DNA of 64,000 nt from Pseudorasbora parva (lineage: Eukaryota > Chordata > Actinopteri > Cypriniformes > Gobionidae), in assembly GCF_024679245.1 (NCBI RefSeq), contig NC_090189.1, forward strand, positions 37,904,889-37,968,888, written 5' to 3'. Positions 1 through 10,906 of this stretch are shown here, piece by piece. Within the stretch, counting starts at the first letter, position 1; the number at the start of each line of letters is the position of its first letter. The position numbers and the translations under genes were made by a program. A model generated the notes under the pieces. That model was not told where the DNA came from. It was given only the letters and a program-made list of their open reading frames with translations, and made no database searches.

Positions 1-762
1 TGTATGTATATTTAACTAAAATATAAAGTTATGAAACTTCACTTTGTCCTCAGTCAAAATGATTTGGTAGGCAACAACAGATTAATTGGACCAAAGATCG
101 CCCATTAGATGTACACAAGACGAAGTATATGTCATGTTTAACCTCTACAGAGAAATCCGAGCCAGCGGCAAACGCCAGAAGGACTGGCCGAGGAAAGGCT
201 GCTCTCGCCAGGGTTAACGAGCACTGAGTGCCTGGTGATTGCTGGATCTCACAACTCCAAAAATGTAAGAGTGTTCTTTTTAAATAGGCTCTGTCTATGA
301 GTAAAACATCTTAGGTAAACCACATATTTTAGCTTTAGCTTTAGAAAAGCATTAAAACTACATTTAGTGACAAAATATCAGTATTTTTTTAATTACATGC
401 AGGGTTTCTCATCACATGGCAGCAGCAAGCAGGCTCCTCATTGGTTAACGTGGCGCAAATTGACGCCAAAGTTCAAATTTTTCAACTCGGACATAGACGC
501 AAATTCGCTTCAAACGCGTGAATGGACAAAAAGCACCACTCACGCGTATCACGCAAGACGCTCAATTCGCTTCAAATTCGCGTTATTCACGCAAACTGGA
601 CGCACGAATGAGGCGGAACTGCGTCCATCCCGCCACACAAAACGCGTCTATCGCGCCGTAGGACCTCCAGACGCGCATCAACGTGCCTTTCCATTGACTT
701 AACATGGAAATAATTCGCTCCAGACGCTCTATTCGCGTTTGGTGTGAACGTAACTTTAGAGT
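1..762. repeat. Interspersed repeat, copy A (left part outside window)
   Basis: This stretch matches a second stretch at about 21,820-22,566 in the same orientation over most of its length, including the central GC-rich block near 160-250 and the right end near 700-762. The right third is full of GCG/CGC words and ends close to the motif GGTGTGAACGTA, a pattern common at the ends of fish DNA transposons. No transposase is visible, so it is probably a non-autonomous DNA element; the superfamily is not clear. The left end lies outside the window. Confidence 0.6.
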
Positions 763-914
763 GCACATCGATCCGTACTTGGAATTCGGACCAGAAATAG
801 TAAACCATCCGGGTATCTTTGGAATACTCTTTTCAGCATACTACGATTTGGGACATACTAATTCTATTTTCAAATACTATATAGTATGGATAGTATGTAA
901 ATTGGGATGCAGGG

Positions 915-1055
915 TCCGTTCCTGAGTGGCGCCAATCACTGCAATTAGACACAGGTGTTTATCATCATGCACTTGAACTACTTTCTCACCACTCATCTCC
1001 CGGCTCCCTCCCTCCGTGCGGACCTTGCGAAACCACGCCCCCCTTGCCACACTAA
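915..1055 (-). repeat. Possible LTR fragment related to the Gmr1-type element
   Basis: The right end of this segment, reading into CCACGCCCCCCTTGCCACA, is nearly the same as the outer end of the LTR at 37,356-37,530. The rest is only loosely similar, with shared short words such as an ACAGGTGTT block. It may be the remains of a related solo LTR on the minus strand. No flanking duplication was found. Confidence 0.35.
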
Positions 1056-1075
1056 CAAATAAATATTTAACCTTA

Positions 1076-1987
1076 TGCCTGGTTCAGACTACACGATATT
1101 AGCCCGAATTTGGCACGATCTGGTGTCGTAGGGATTCGTAAACGATAATGGACGTCGGGACGCAAGAATCGATCGTTTCATCTTGTATAGTGTGTCATAG
1201 TATACGACAACCGAATCCGCGTCTGCGATAGTTCACGACGTCACGACAGAAAGACTAGCATGTTCAATTTTTTTGTGGTCCTTCACGACGGGTTCTGCCA
1301 CGTGTGACGCTGACCAACCGGAGCACAGACAGTTTTTGTACACAGCTGTCAAACACGGCGAAATGCATGAGAGATGACGGAGCGGCTAACTTTAGATGGA
1401 ATTATAAAATGGAGGAAAGGTTCGTGGAGTTGTGGCAACAGTACTCCTGCCTGTATGATGTGTCATCGACGGACTACCACAACCAAATAAGAAAAATGCT
1501 GGCGAACGATACAGGAAGCACTTCAGGAACCCGGTGAGTAACGTTACTGGAATGTAAGCTTAATAGATGTTTTACAAATACGTTGTGGTGGCAAGCTTTT
1601 ACTACTGGCTAATAACTAATTATTTAATATAAAAAGAACAATATTTTACCTCAAGTTCTCTTTGGAGGATTGACAGGCCATAATGTCCTCTTCCAGCAAG
1701 TCAGGAACATGTCCTTTGTTGGGTTTTATTTTTATTTTTGCGCTTTTCTAAACATAAAACAGCCAAAACACGCTGCTTCAGGCATCGTTTGTTTATGCTC
1801 TTGTTTCTTAAAGTTGATGACATCACGCACGCTAGCTGTGACAACAAGCGATGATTCGTCGAGTAGCAACGTGTAGTCTGACATGTTTCTAGTCCAGGAC
1901 ACGACAAGATTTTAGGAGTAAAAATCGCATAACCTGACACAGTAACTATCGTAACAGACAAAAATATCTTGTAGTCTGAACCAGGCA
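1076..1987. mobile_element. PIF-Harbinger element with TTA duplications
   Basis: The 912-bp element starts TGCCTGGTTCAGACTACA and ends with the inverted form of the same sequence; about 22 of the first 23 bases pair between the two ends. It is flanked by the 3-bp direct repeat TTA (1073-1075 and 1988-1990), the target duplication expected for PIF-Harbinger elements. There is no DDE transposase, so it is an internally deleted, non-autonomous copy, but it keeps part of the second Harbinger gene (see 1304-1537). Confidence 0.85.
1304..1537 (+). pseudogene. MADF/Myb-like domain exon of a Harbinger element
   Basis: The frame contains the stretch WNYKMEERFVELWQQYSCLY followed by DVSSTDYHNQIRK, the start of a MADF/Myb-SANT-like DNA-binding domain (W-x3-M-E-x-F-V-E-L-W, then CLYDV). 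Harbinger elements encode such a Myb-like partner protein, which works with the transposase in binding element ends. The open frame begins with GTG; the first ATG in frame is near 1367 and is a more likely start. A strong splice donor, GTGAGT, sits at 1534, just before the in-frame stop, so this reads as a first exon ending at 1533 with the rest of the gene deleted. About half a domain remains, so it cannot be functional as it stands. Confidence 0.6.
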
Positions 1988-2500
1988 TTAGGCTACATAT
2001 TTACCTGGGGTGCTTCTCAATATCCCTCCTCGTTTCCTCGCTCCTCCGTCCTCCATCCTATGACCCGGAAACCGATGGAGCTCTGCCATCTTGTAGGAGA
2101 TCTCAATTCTCTAATTGCACCGTGAGGAGGTGAGGATAGAGGAGGGATTCCTGAGGAGTCGTGAGCGAGGATACACAGGTGAATCCTTTGAGGAAGTGTT
2201 TTATCGACTAAACCTGGCGCAAGCATTAATTCTCCTCCCCCTTCACATCGTTCCACAGTTTATGTATTATTATTATGTTTACATGTACAAGACACAAATG
2301 TTTGTCAAATAACAACAACTGACAGTTGCAGAATTATATCAAAGCACAAGAAAATGAAAGAAACAAATAGAAACTATAACTATACAATGAATAAAAAGCA
2401 GTTAATAACTGGAATTCGTTGTTAATAATAACTGGTAATATTAAATAAAATATGGAGAAATGTGGTATTTTGTGGAGGCTAAAGCTCACAATATAAATAG

Positions 2501-2543
<43 letters not shown>

Positions 2544-4100
2544 AATCTCTAATATTCAAGAATCCCATCTAAATCCAGTGGTGCAGAGTCATCATTTATT
2601 GACGCCGCTTTAAAGTGACGTTAAAGGGATCGAGGAAATATAATTTTAAAAAATATTTAAAAAATAAAAAAATATATAATTTTAAAATGTATATTTTAAG
2701 ACCATATATGAAATAATATATCACAAACACAGACTCTTTTAAGACCCAGAAATCTGTAAAAATGTGTTCTAATCTCATGAAGAAGTAGAAAAGGTTCAGT
2801 CAAAAGGCTGCATCTGTAACTGATGAGGCGTGAATCTCCCGCTGACATGCTTTATTTAACTTCACAACTGACGTAACATTAGGAATACTCTGATCCAGAT
2901 CCAGATATTTTTGACGTTGACAAGGAAATAACCCGATTAATTAATAAAGTCATGTAAACATTACTTGTATTGTCAGTTTACTGGTTTGCATGTAAACAGG
3001 GAAAACTGGTTATTTCAATACGCTGATATTTGTGAGTTAAGATAAAGATGCTCATACCAGTCTCCTATGGCTCTTCCACTGCAAACTCTTTTTTGGCTAA
3101 TGCCTACAAACACAACGTTATTGCCATAGAAACCACTGCATGGACACACAAATCGGATCTGAACAGTTGCGATACACAGTGTGTCCAATCGGATACGCAA
3201 ATAATCGGAGGTAGACTGACAGTGTGAACATAGCCTATAGGACAAAACTTTAAGCAGACAAATATGTTTAAATTATACTTGATTTGCCATGAATTGCTTC
3301 ATTGTGGCTGATCTTGTTCTAAACAGTTTCAGGATGATTTTGTGCCCCAAAGCACTTGATCTTCTCCCACTTGGTTTATTCGAGGTTAAGAGTATTAAAA
3401 CACATAATGTATGCTAATCGTAAAGTGATTATTCTTAGATGAAATTCTAAGCTGCGCAGCATTAAAAGGCCTGTGGGCATGTCAAATCAGAAGAACAATC
3501 AGTGTTTAAATCACAAACCAATATATCAATAAAAACCTTATGTGCTTTGGAACTTGAGGGGAAAACTTACAAATACACAGACAAAATGTGCATTACTAGG
3601 ATTATACTCTCTTTTCTGAGGGGTATGATGCCATTTTACTTTTGCAAGGTCAATACAAATTCACCTCTGTCAGTTGCTGATGTTTCTATAAATGAAATGC
3701 ATTAAATTAAACGTTCTTGTGAAAAATAAGTACAATTTAAAAATTTAATTCAAAATTATATACTTAAGTACTATCTGAATGTATTGTTTTCAGACACTTA
3801 AATGTATATTATTTAATTAAATGAAGTTAATTTAAATGTATATTAAATGCAATTAGTTAAACATAAGAGTGATTGGATGTATATAATATGTTCATAATTT
3901 AATTGTCTTTCAAATATGGTTAAATTGTACTTTTAATGTAATTTATATTAGAATTAGTATTTGATTGATTTAATTGTATTTGCAATTACACAATTGTAAT
4001 GGTTAAGTAGTAATTTAGTACATCAAATAGATGTAAAAAAACTGAGAAATAAACTTTCCCTTGAGCTTTTGAAAGGTCATGGTAATATAAAAATATCCTG
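1988..4100. other. AT-rich non-coding stretch with repeat fragments and (AT)n
   Basis: No coding signal was found. At 2010-2190 there is a partly self-complementary block of CCTCCTC and GAGGAGG words that resembles a small fold-back repeat. At 2503-2539 there is an (AT)n microsatellite. At about 2880-3020 there is a short piece that is the reverse complement of part of the repeat at 32,764-33,463 (shared words around CATGTAAACAGGGAAAACTGG). The rest, especially 3700-4060, is AT-rich and shows nothing I recognise. Confidence 0.6.
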
Positions 4101-5376
4101 TAAGGCCGGGGACACACTGCAAGTGTGCCGTGAGTGTCTCGGCTGCGTGGCATGTCCGTTTTTATTTCGGCTCCTATGTTAACTGGTTAAAACTTGCACA
4201 CTGCCTGCGTGATACGCGTGGTTTGAGCTGCGTGGAAAACGCGTGCATGCTTCAAATAGAAGAGACGTGTGAAAAAGCATTTCCAGGCAAAATAGTCATT
4301 TTGACACGAATACATATTAATAAATGACATTTTCATGTTTGAAAGTCTGTAGGTTAACATAAATGCAGGTGTAGAACTAATTGTAATAATAAAAAACAAC
4401 ATAATTATAGATTTTGAAATATTAAGCCTGTCAATACAGAACTAAATATTTTGTAGCATTTTTGCCGTCAATACCATACACTGTAAAAAAAAAATATGTT
4501 GGTATTTTTTGGTTTAACTTAAAAAAGTAAGTAACCTGGTTGCCTTAAAATTTTGAGTTTATTGAAATTAAAAAATTGAGTTGATACAAGGAAGATTCTC
4601 ACATGTTTGAGTCAAATTTCTATACAGAGAAGTATTATTTATTCAATCTTTATCCAAAATCCGCGGATGTATGATTATGAGCGCAGTAGACTGTGTTATG
4701 CTGTGTTTTCAATTCATTCTGGCAGCCGGAGGGCGCTGGAAAGCTGTACTACTGAAAATTCACTCCCATATGCATAGATGAAGAACAGACACACCATGTG
4801 ACATTCAGGAAGTATCTGACATTACCAAAACAGCTTCCTGAGATCGCCACATCGCTATTTTATGCAGATAGACACGTTTTAAGACAATAAACACACAATC
4901 GCGGCAATATATGGTTGGTCTGTGTTCTTTATGCCATGTTGGGTGGTTTCATAATAGATGATATTTATAATGCAATGCTATTCCACATAGCTTTTAGCAT
5001 TGTATATTTTCTGTCAGATTTTTTGACCCGAAGCTACATGAGATCACATATTGTTATATAAAACACTTGACTTATAAATTATAAAGTGATATGAAGCAAG
5101 TTTTGAATAAAACATGATTTTAATCGTATAAATTGTTGTTTTGCTGGTGTGCTAAGCTAACATGCTAGCTTGCCCTAGATGCACCTGCCACTGAGTAAAT
5201 ACTTTATTTTTATGAACATTTTCTAAATGTAAAACTACTGAAGTGCTTATTTGGACGAAATGCATTCGATAGAGTCTCAGTGAGGGTAAAGTGAGAGGTT
5301 TGATTTAGAAATGAGGTTTGAATAGAACAGTTTGAATAGAGAATCGTTAGTAATTATAATGCAGACAAAAGAATAA

Positions 5377-5696
5377 TGTAACGTTCTCAGGCAATAATGA
5401 GACGTGTTGGTGAAAAGGGGTGTTTATTTGGGCTGTTGTAGGCCACAACCCACGCCGTACACACCCCGACTTGAACAGAGAACCGCACTTGAAACAGCGA
5501 GGCACTCCTCTCTCCTTTATTTCCGCTTTTTCCCCAAAAAACCCCTAGGGGGTGGAGCCTCTTCGCATATCCCCCCCGAACCTCCAATAACAGGTAATGA
5601 AGTATGATAACAGTCCACAACACCAAAATGAACAGTGTCACATAAACATTAAACTCCTTGTCCACTAAAACACAATAACATTTAGAACATGTTACA
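5377..5696 (-). repeat. 3' LTR of the Gypsy element
   Basis: This is the downstream LTR in the minus-strand sense. It carries AATAAA on the minus strand near 5423-5428, a likely poly(A) signal. The pol stop codon TAA falls within the first bases of this LTR. Confidence 0.95.
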
Positions 5697-8470
5697 CTAC
5701 CCTCCTTCTACTGAAGTCCTCGACCTCGAGGACAAAGTCTCTAAACTTGACTGGGGTTCTCCTCCTTCTCTTTGGACGCCCCCTGAGGAGCGTGTGACCT
5801 TGGCCTCCAGGTACTGATTCCTCAGAGCCCCTCGAAGACTTGCCCAGAGGGGTGTCAGTTAACAGTGTCACTTGCTGGCCACCACTGGCCATCTCTGCTA
5901 AATCGGTTACCCCCTCTGGCCCCTTCGGGGTTTCAGCATTTTGTGGAGGAAGCACTGTGCTGGCCAGCGGTGATGCAGCACCCCGGTAAGGGGCCAGCCT
6001 ATCCCGATGCAGCACCACTTTGCGCCCCCGAGGAGGCAACTGCACCCGATATACAACCTCCCCCAGCTTTTCCAATATTGGGCATGGTCCCACCCAGTGG
6101 CTATCCAGTTTCGGACACCTCCCTCTCTTCCTCACTGGGCTGTAGACCCAGACTAGCTCTCCCACCCCAAAGTCACGCCCCCGGGCATGCATGTCATAAG
6201 CTCTCTTTTGCCTCACCCCAGCAGTCACCAACTGCCTTCTGGCATATGCATGGGCGGAGTCCAAACGATCTTGGAGCTGTCTCGCATATTCCGGTCCTGC
6301 GTGAACAGGTGGAGCATCTGGGGGCTGACCAAAGGCCAACTCTGCAGGGGTCCTAATCTCCCTACCCAACATAAGCAGGGCCGGAGTGCATGAGGTAGAG
6401 TCCTGAATAGCAGAGCGACATGCCATCAATACCAGCGACAGATGAGTGTCCCAATCATGTTGATGAGTGGATGTTAAGATGGACAACTGCTCAGCTAGTG
6501 TCCTGTTGAATCGTTCTACGAGCCCGTCACTTTGAGGGTGGAGTGGGGTGGTGCGGGTCTTGTTGATTCCTAGCCGCTCACACATGGAAGTGAATACCTT
6601 GGACTCAAAGTTTCTACCTTGGTCACTATGGATACTCTGGGGAACCCCAAACCTACTAAACATGCCCTCCACCAAAGCATTGGCAACAGTCACAGCCTCC
6701 TGGTCAGGCAGTGCAAAGGCCTCAGGCCATTTAGTAAAATAATCCATTGCAGCCAAAACAAAGCGATTCCCCTGCGTGGTGCGAGGAAATGGTCCCATGA
6801 TGTCTACCCCCACACGCTGCATTGGCTCCCCCACTGGAAACTGCTGTAGCTGGGCCCTGGACTGACCCTGTGGCCCTTTGCGTGCTGTACAAAGATCACA
6901 GCGCCTGCAAAAGTCCTCCACATCACGCCTCAGCCGTCCCCAATAGAAGCTCTGACGCAGACGTCGAAGTGTCTTTGTCACCCCAAAATGGCCAGATCCT
7001 CCAGAGCCATGCATGGCCGTCAACACTGTCTCTTGCATGCCCCCAGGAACCACTACTTGCCATCTCTTTTCTCCGGTTGCTGGCACCACCCATGCTCGCT
7101 GGAGAACCCCCTCCATTAGCCGCAAGGATCTGAACTTGGCCCACAATCCCTTGGTGAATGGGGAGAGGGCTGCTACCTCCTCCCAGGGTGGTCGCTGCTG
7201 TGCCTCTACCCACAGCATCACAGGCTGCAGGTCCGGGTCCCGCCTCTGATTCTCTGCCCATAAAGTGACATCCACCTCTTGCAGCTCCCTGCAGACCAAG
7301 TCAATTTTCTGGCTAAGTTCCAGCTCCCGGGCTTCTCTGCGCTCACAATACTTGCATCCCTGCGTACTACATGGCCGTCTCGACAGGGCGTCTGCATTAC
7401 CATGCCGTTCCCCCGCACGATGTGTCACAGTGAACTCGTAACTCTGCAATTGCTCGAGCCAACGAGCCACCTGGCCCTCTGGCTCCTTGAACGTCATCAG
7501 CCACTGTAAGGAGGCATGGTCGGAGCGTATGATGAAATGCCCACCGCATAAATAGTACTTGAAATGTCTGATGGAGGAGACAGCGGCTAACAGCTCTCGT
7601 CGTGTGACACAATATCTCTTCTCAGCTTTACTGAGCACCTTGCTGAAATAGGCCACTACTCTTTCCCCATCTGGGTACACCTGGGACAAGACTGCACCTA
7701 TTCCATCCCCACTCGCGTCAGTGTCCAGAACGAAGGGCAGGTGGGGGTCAGGAGGTGCCAGAATGGGCGCGCACACCAGGGCCTGTCTCAGAGTATCAAA
7801 AGCTTTTTGACAGCCCTCTGACCAGACAAAGCACTGATCTTTCTGTAGGAGTTTGTACAAGGGAGCAGCAATACAGGAAAAGCCCTGTACAAACTTCCTG
7901 TAATATGACGCTAAACCCAGGAAGCTTTTTAGCTCTCTTTGGCTCACCGGAACAGGCCACTCCCGTACGGCTGTCACCTTGTCTTCAGCAGTGCCAATTC
8001 CCTCACTGCCTATGTGATGCCCCAAGAAGGTCACCTGCCTGCTCAACAGCCGGCATTTATTGGGATGTAACTTCAGACCTGCTGCTCTAATTTTCTCCAG
8101 CACTGCCTTCAAGGCTGTAACAGCTGAATTGAAAGAGCTCCCATGTGCCAGTATGTCATCCAAAAACACCAGACACTGCTGCTGCGGAATGCCTTCAAGT
8201 ACTCTCTCCATTAAGCGCTCAAATGTGGCAGGGGCATTGCAAAGACCAAAACAGAGAACTTTAAATTGCCACAGCCCCCTACCCGTGCAAAAAGCCGTCT
8301 TGGGTCTGGCCTCCGGTGTCAGTGGCACTTGCCAATACCCACTTCTCAAGTCCAATGATGAGAACCAGCAAGACCCAGCCACATGATCCAAACATTCATC
8401 CACACGTGGAAGAGGGTACGAGTCTTTCCGTGTCACTGCATTGAGCCTCCTGTAATCGACACAAAAGCGC
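5692..8470 (-). CDS. pol: Gypsy Pol, 3' part: RT palm/thumb, RNase H, integrase
   Basis: The frame carries most of the reverse transcriptase, RNase H and integrase of the element. Taking 8436 as residue 1, the RT motif YWQVPL is near residue 34 and the catalytic FLDD at 91-94 (the usual box is YxDD; F in first place is common in Gypsy). RNase H starts at the DTDASGDG motif near 238. The integrase HHCC zinc finger lies near 478-525 (H-x-G-H, then C-x2-C). Its DDE core shows D in VGVDIMGPFP, D in IHSDQG and E in LVERFNRTL. The C-terminus has a GPY/F-like module (WVGPCPILEK). The frame runs through the polypurine tract and stops inside the LTR. It is separated from the upstream part only by the frame change at the C15 tract. 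Confidence 0.92.
5697..5712 (-). promoter_or_regulatory. Polypurine tract (plus-strand primer)
   Basis: On the minus strand the bases AGAAGGAGGGTAG lie directly before the 3' LTR. This purine run is where plus-strand DNA synthesis would be primed. It also encodes the last residues of Pol. Confidence 0.75.
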
Positions 8471-9406
8471 CACTCCCCCCCCCCCCCCCTTCTTCGGGAC
8501 CATGACTACTGGGGATGCCCAGGGGCTTTCAGAAGGTTCTATTATACCGGCGCGCTGCATCGTCACTAAAGCCTGCTCCGCAGCCTCCTGCCGTCCTAAG
8601 GGCATGCGTCTTGGTCGCTGACGTATGGGCGCTGCATCCCCTGTGTCGATATGGTGTTGTACCAGGGAAGTCTGACCCAGGTCCCCTTCATCACAGGCAA
8701 AACAGTCCTGGAACTCCACTAGCAGCTCCCACAACTGTTCTTGTTGCTGCTTGTCCAAGCCGCCGGAGCTCCTCTGCATTATTTCCCGTAGCACCCCCAT
8801 TGTCTCCCCCTCTCTTCCCGGAGCAGTCCTAGGCCAGGTGCACTGTAACGGGGGCTCTTGTTGGGACTCACAGGGTGGTACTGTGTAGCTTGAGCTGTCC
8901 CCGTCATCTAAGTGACATGCCCAAGAACCAACCGCCGGCCCATCTGTGTGACGAGTTCCTGGAGGCCTCATCCTAACCACCTGACCATTACCGAAACTCA
9001 ACGTGGCCTTAGACAGGTCCAACTGACAGCCATGGTCCCTCAAAAAGTCCAGACCCAGGATACAACTGTCCTGCACATTAGCTATCCACACAGGATGCTG
9101 CATGCTCACGCCCCCGACAGTCAGTGTCAACAGCCCCTTCCCTTTCATTGGTGCCAGCTCCCCCGTCACTGTGCGCAGCTGAACTGTTGTGTTCTCCAGC
9201 TGTGTTCCCTCTGGCACCACCTCCGGACGAGCCACAGTCACTGTAGACCCTGTGTCTACCAGGGCAGTGCACTCAACTCCCTCAATACCAATAGGAATAT
9301 GGCAAAAATCTGATATAGCTGTCCTTCCTACTACCACCACCCCTAGTTCATTCGTCCCGTTGTTTATAGTAGGCCTGTCTGCTTGCACTGGCGCTGAGCG
9401 GGACAA
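8396..9406 (-). CDS. pol: Gypsy Pol, 5' part: aspartic protease and RT N-terminus
   Basis: The frame opens just after gag ends and begins with a TTG codon, so it is probably entered by frameshifting from gag rather than by its own start; the relative phase fits a -1 shift. The protease active-site triplet DTG is at residues 51-53, and the second conserved block ILGLDFLRDHG is near 116-126. The RT fingers follow (ESPWASPVVMVPKK near 300). Directly after this, a run of 15 G on the coding strand (plus-strand C15 at 8475-8489) moves the frame, and the next 30 residues are nonsense up to the stop. The reading resumes correctly in the other frame, so the break is a homopolymer length change. Confidence 0.9.
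   Translation of the reverse strand: MSRSAPVQADRPTINNGTNELGVVVVGRTAISDFCHIPIGIEGVECTALVDTGSTVTVARPEVVPEGTQLENTTVQLRTVTGELAPMKGKGLLTLTVGGVSMQHPVWIANVQDSCILGLDFLRDHGCQLDLSKATLSFGNGQVVRMRPPGTRHTDGPAVGSWACHLDDGDSSSYTVPPCESQQEPPLQCTWPRTAPGREGETMGVLREIMQRSSGGLDKQQQEQLWELLVEFQDCFACDEGDLGQTSLVQHHIDTGDAAPIRQRPRRMPLGRQEAAEQALVTMQRAGIIEPSESPWASPVVMVPKKGGGGGVALLCRLQEAQCSDTERLVPSSTCG
8475..8489. repeat. C15 homopolymer causing the pol frame break
   Basis: Fifteen consecutive C bases lie in the coding region just before the RT motif WRFCVDYR on the minus strand. The reading frame before and after differs by one base. Such tracts change length easily in replication and in sequencing, so this may be a true mutation, an allele, or an assembly error. 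Confidence 0.9.
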
Positions 9407-9432
9407 GGGCTTGGGGGTCTGCAGCGTCCCGC

Positions 9433-10479
9433 CTACTGCGCCCCCTTCCTGTTTCCCGAATTCTTAGCTAGCACAGGGCATTCCTTAACCAAATGCCCCG
9501 GCTGACCACACCCCCAGCAAAGTCGGGCCTGTGTCTGCCGTCTGGGAGGAGGCAATGCCAGCCCGCGAATCATCTCTGTAATCTCGTCCAGCCATTCAGG
9601 TTTTGGTGAAGCTGTTTGACCCCCTCCCATTGCCCTGATGGTGGGGGAGGGGTCAAGTGCTGACCCCATCATTGCTGCTTCAACCGCCATTTCCCTCTCC
9701 AGCGCCAACTCTAAGGCTTCAGCCAAATCACGTGGGCGTGCCAGCTGTGTATGTATGCGCAGTTCTGCTGGAGAAAGAGCTCTGATGAACTGATCACGGG
9801 CCAACTCGCTTTGCACTGATGGTGGAATATGTGCATAAGCTCGCCTTGCTAGAGATTCAATATCATTGGCCAGAGCCCACAGTGGTTCTCCTGGAATTCT
9901 TTGACGGCTGTGCAACTCGGACCTGAGAAGCTCAGATCGGAAACACTGTCCAAAGCGGCGTCTCAATGCACCAACCAATGCATCATAATCAGCTCTTTCA
10001 CTAGTGTCAAGCAGCAACAAACATGAGAGTGCATCATCTGTTAAGCAAAGAGCGAGCTGAAGGGCTTTCTGTTCTTCTGACCAACCATATGCATGAGCTA
10101 ATAGCTCAAATTGGGCATGAAAAGCCTCCCAATCCGATTTGCCAGAGTATTTAGGTGTTTTTATTCCAACCGGCATATTCGATTCATGGCCGCCGCCATT
10201 GTTGTTTGCCTTTTGACCCCTCGCTTCACGCGAGAACCACGCGTCGGCGTCTGACGTCATGACGTTCGACAGCGGCGGGCAATGGCGGCCGATGCCGCTC
10301 GGCAGCGGCGGATAATGGCGGCTCGCTTTCTGGCCTGCATCAGTGGCTTCACCCGGCTCTTTCTTCACCAAATTCGCCTTAAAGTGACTGGTTACAGACG
10401 CGGTGTGCCCACCAAACGTATTTGCTGCCCCAGCATAACCGTCATCTTCCTCCATCTTAATGCGCACGGTATTATCCAT
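9433..10479 (-). CDS. gag: Gypsy Gag
   Basis: This is the structural protein that would form the particle and bind the RNA. I choose the ATG at 10,479 (348 residues); the open frame reaches upstream to 10,542 but only with GTG. The central part (SDWEAFHAQFELLAHAYGW) is a typical retrotransposon Gag capsid region. A single CCHC zinc knuckle, CWGCGQPGHLVKEC, lies close to the C-terminus. There is no internal stop. The stop at 9433 is just upstream of the pol frame, which is in another phase. Confidence 0.92.
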   Translation of the reverse strand: MDNTVRIKMEEDDGYAGAANTFGGHTASVTSHFKANLVKKEPGEATDAGQKASRHYPPLPSGIGRHCPPLSNVMTSDADAWFSREARGQKANNNGGGHESNMPVGIKTPKYSGKSDWEAFHAQFELLAHAYGWSEEQKALQLALCLTDDALSCLLLLDTSERADYDALVGALRRRFGQCFRSELLRSELHSRQRIPGEPLWALANDIESLARRAYAHIPPSVQSELARDQFIRALSPAELRIHTQLARPRDLAEALELALEREMAVEAAMMGSALDPSPTIRAMGGGQTASPKPEWLDEITEMIRGLALPPPRRQTQARLCWGCGQPGHLVKECPVLAKNSGNRKGAQ

Positions 10480-10571
10480 TCTTACCCGCGGAAGATCAGC
10501 TGCTTGAATCACGCACGCACAATCAGGACTCAAATCAGACACTTTATCTCCAGCTGTCTGCGATCGTTTTT

Positions 10572-10586
10572 ACTTCTGACACCAGT
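10572..10586 (-). promoter_or_regulatory. Primer binding site, tRNA-Leu type
   Basis: Immediately inside the 5' LTR the minus strand reads ACTGGTGTCAGAAGT. From TGG onward this matches the complement of a vertebrate tRNA-Leu 3' end (TGGTGTCAGGAGT) except for one base. This is where the tRNA primer would anneal for minus-strand synthesis. Confidence 0.75.
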
Positions 10587-10906
10587 TGTAACGTTCTCAG
10601 GCAATAATGAGACGTGTTGGTGAAAAGGGGTGTTTATTTGGGCTGTTGTAGGCCACAACCCACGCCGTACACACCCCGACTTGAACAGAGAACCGCACTT
10701 GAAACAGCGAGGCACTCCTCTCTCCTTTATTTCCGCTTTTTCCCCAAAAAACCCCTAGGGGGTGGAGCCTCTTCGCATATCCCCCCTGAACCTCCAATAA
10801 CAGGTAATGAAGTATGATAACAGTCCACAACACCAAAATGAACAGTGTCACATAAACATTAAACTCCTTGTCCACTAAAACACAATAACATTTAGAACAT
10901 GTTACA
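10587..10906 (-). repeat. 5' LTR of the Gypsy element
   Basis: This 320-bp copy is the upstream LTR in the minus-strand sense and would contain the promoter. It is almost identical to the 3' LTR. Confidence 0.95.

Larger units (their letters stand above)
5377..10906 (-). mobile_element. Ty3/Gypsy LTR retrotransposon, nearly intact
   Basis: Two 320-bp LTRs (5377-5696 and 10,587-10,906), both starting TGTAAC and ending GTTACA on the plus strand, flank gag and pol on the minus strand. The LTRs appear to differ at one base (C at 5577, T at 10,787), so insertion is recent. The direct repeat ATAA (5373-5376 and 10,907-10,910) is the target duplication; it can be read as 5 bp (AATAA) if one LTR base is shared. 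Gag is intact; pol is interrupted once, at a C15 tract in the RT region. The pol order is protease, RT, RNase H, integrase, as in ordinary Ty3/Gypsy elements. No chromodomain and no env gene were seen. Confidence 0.95.
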
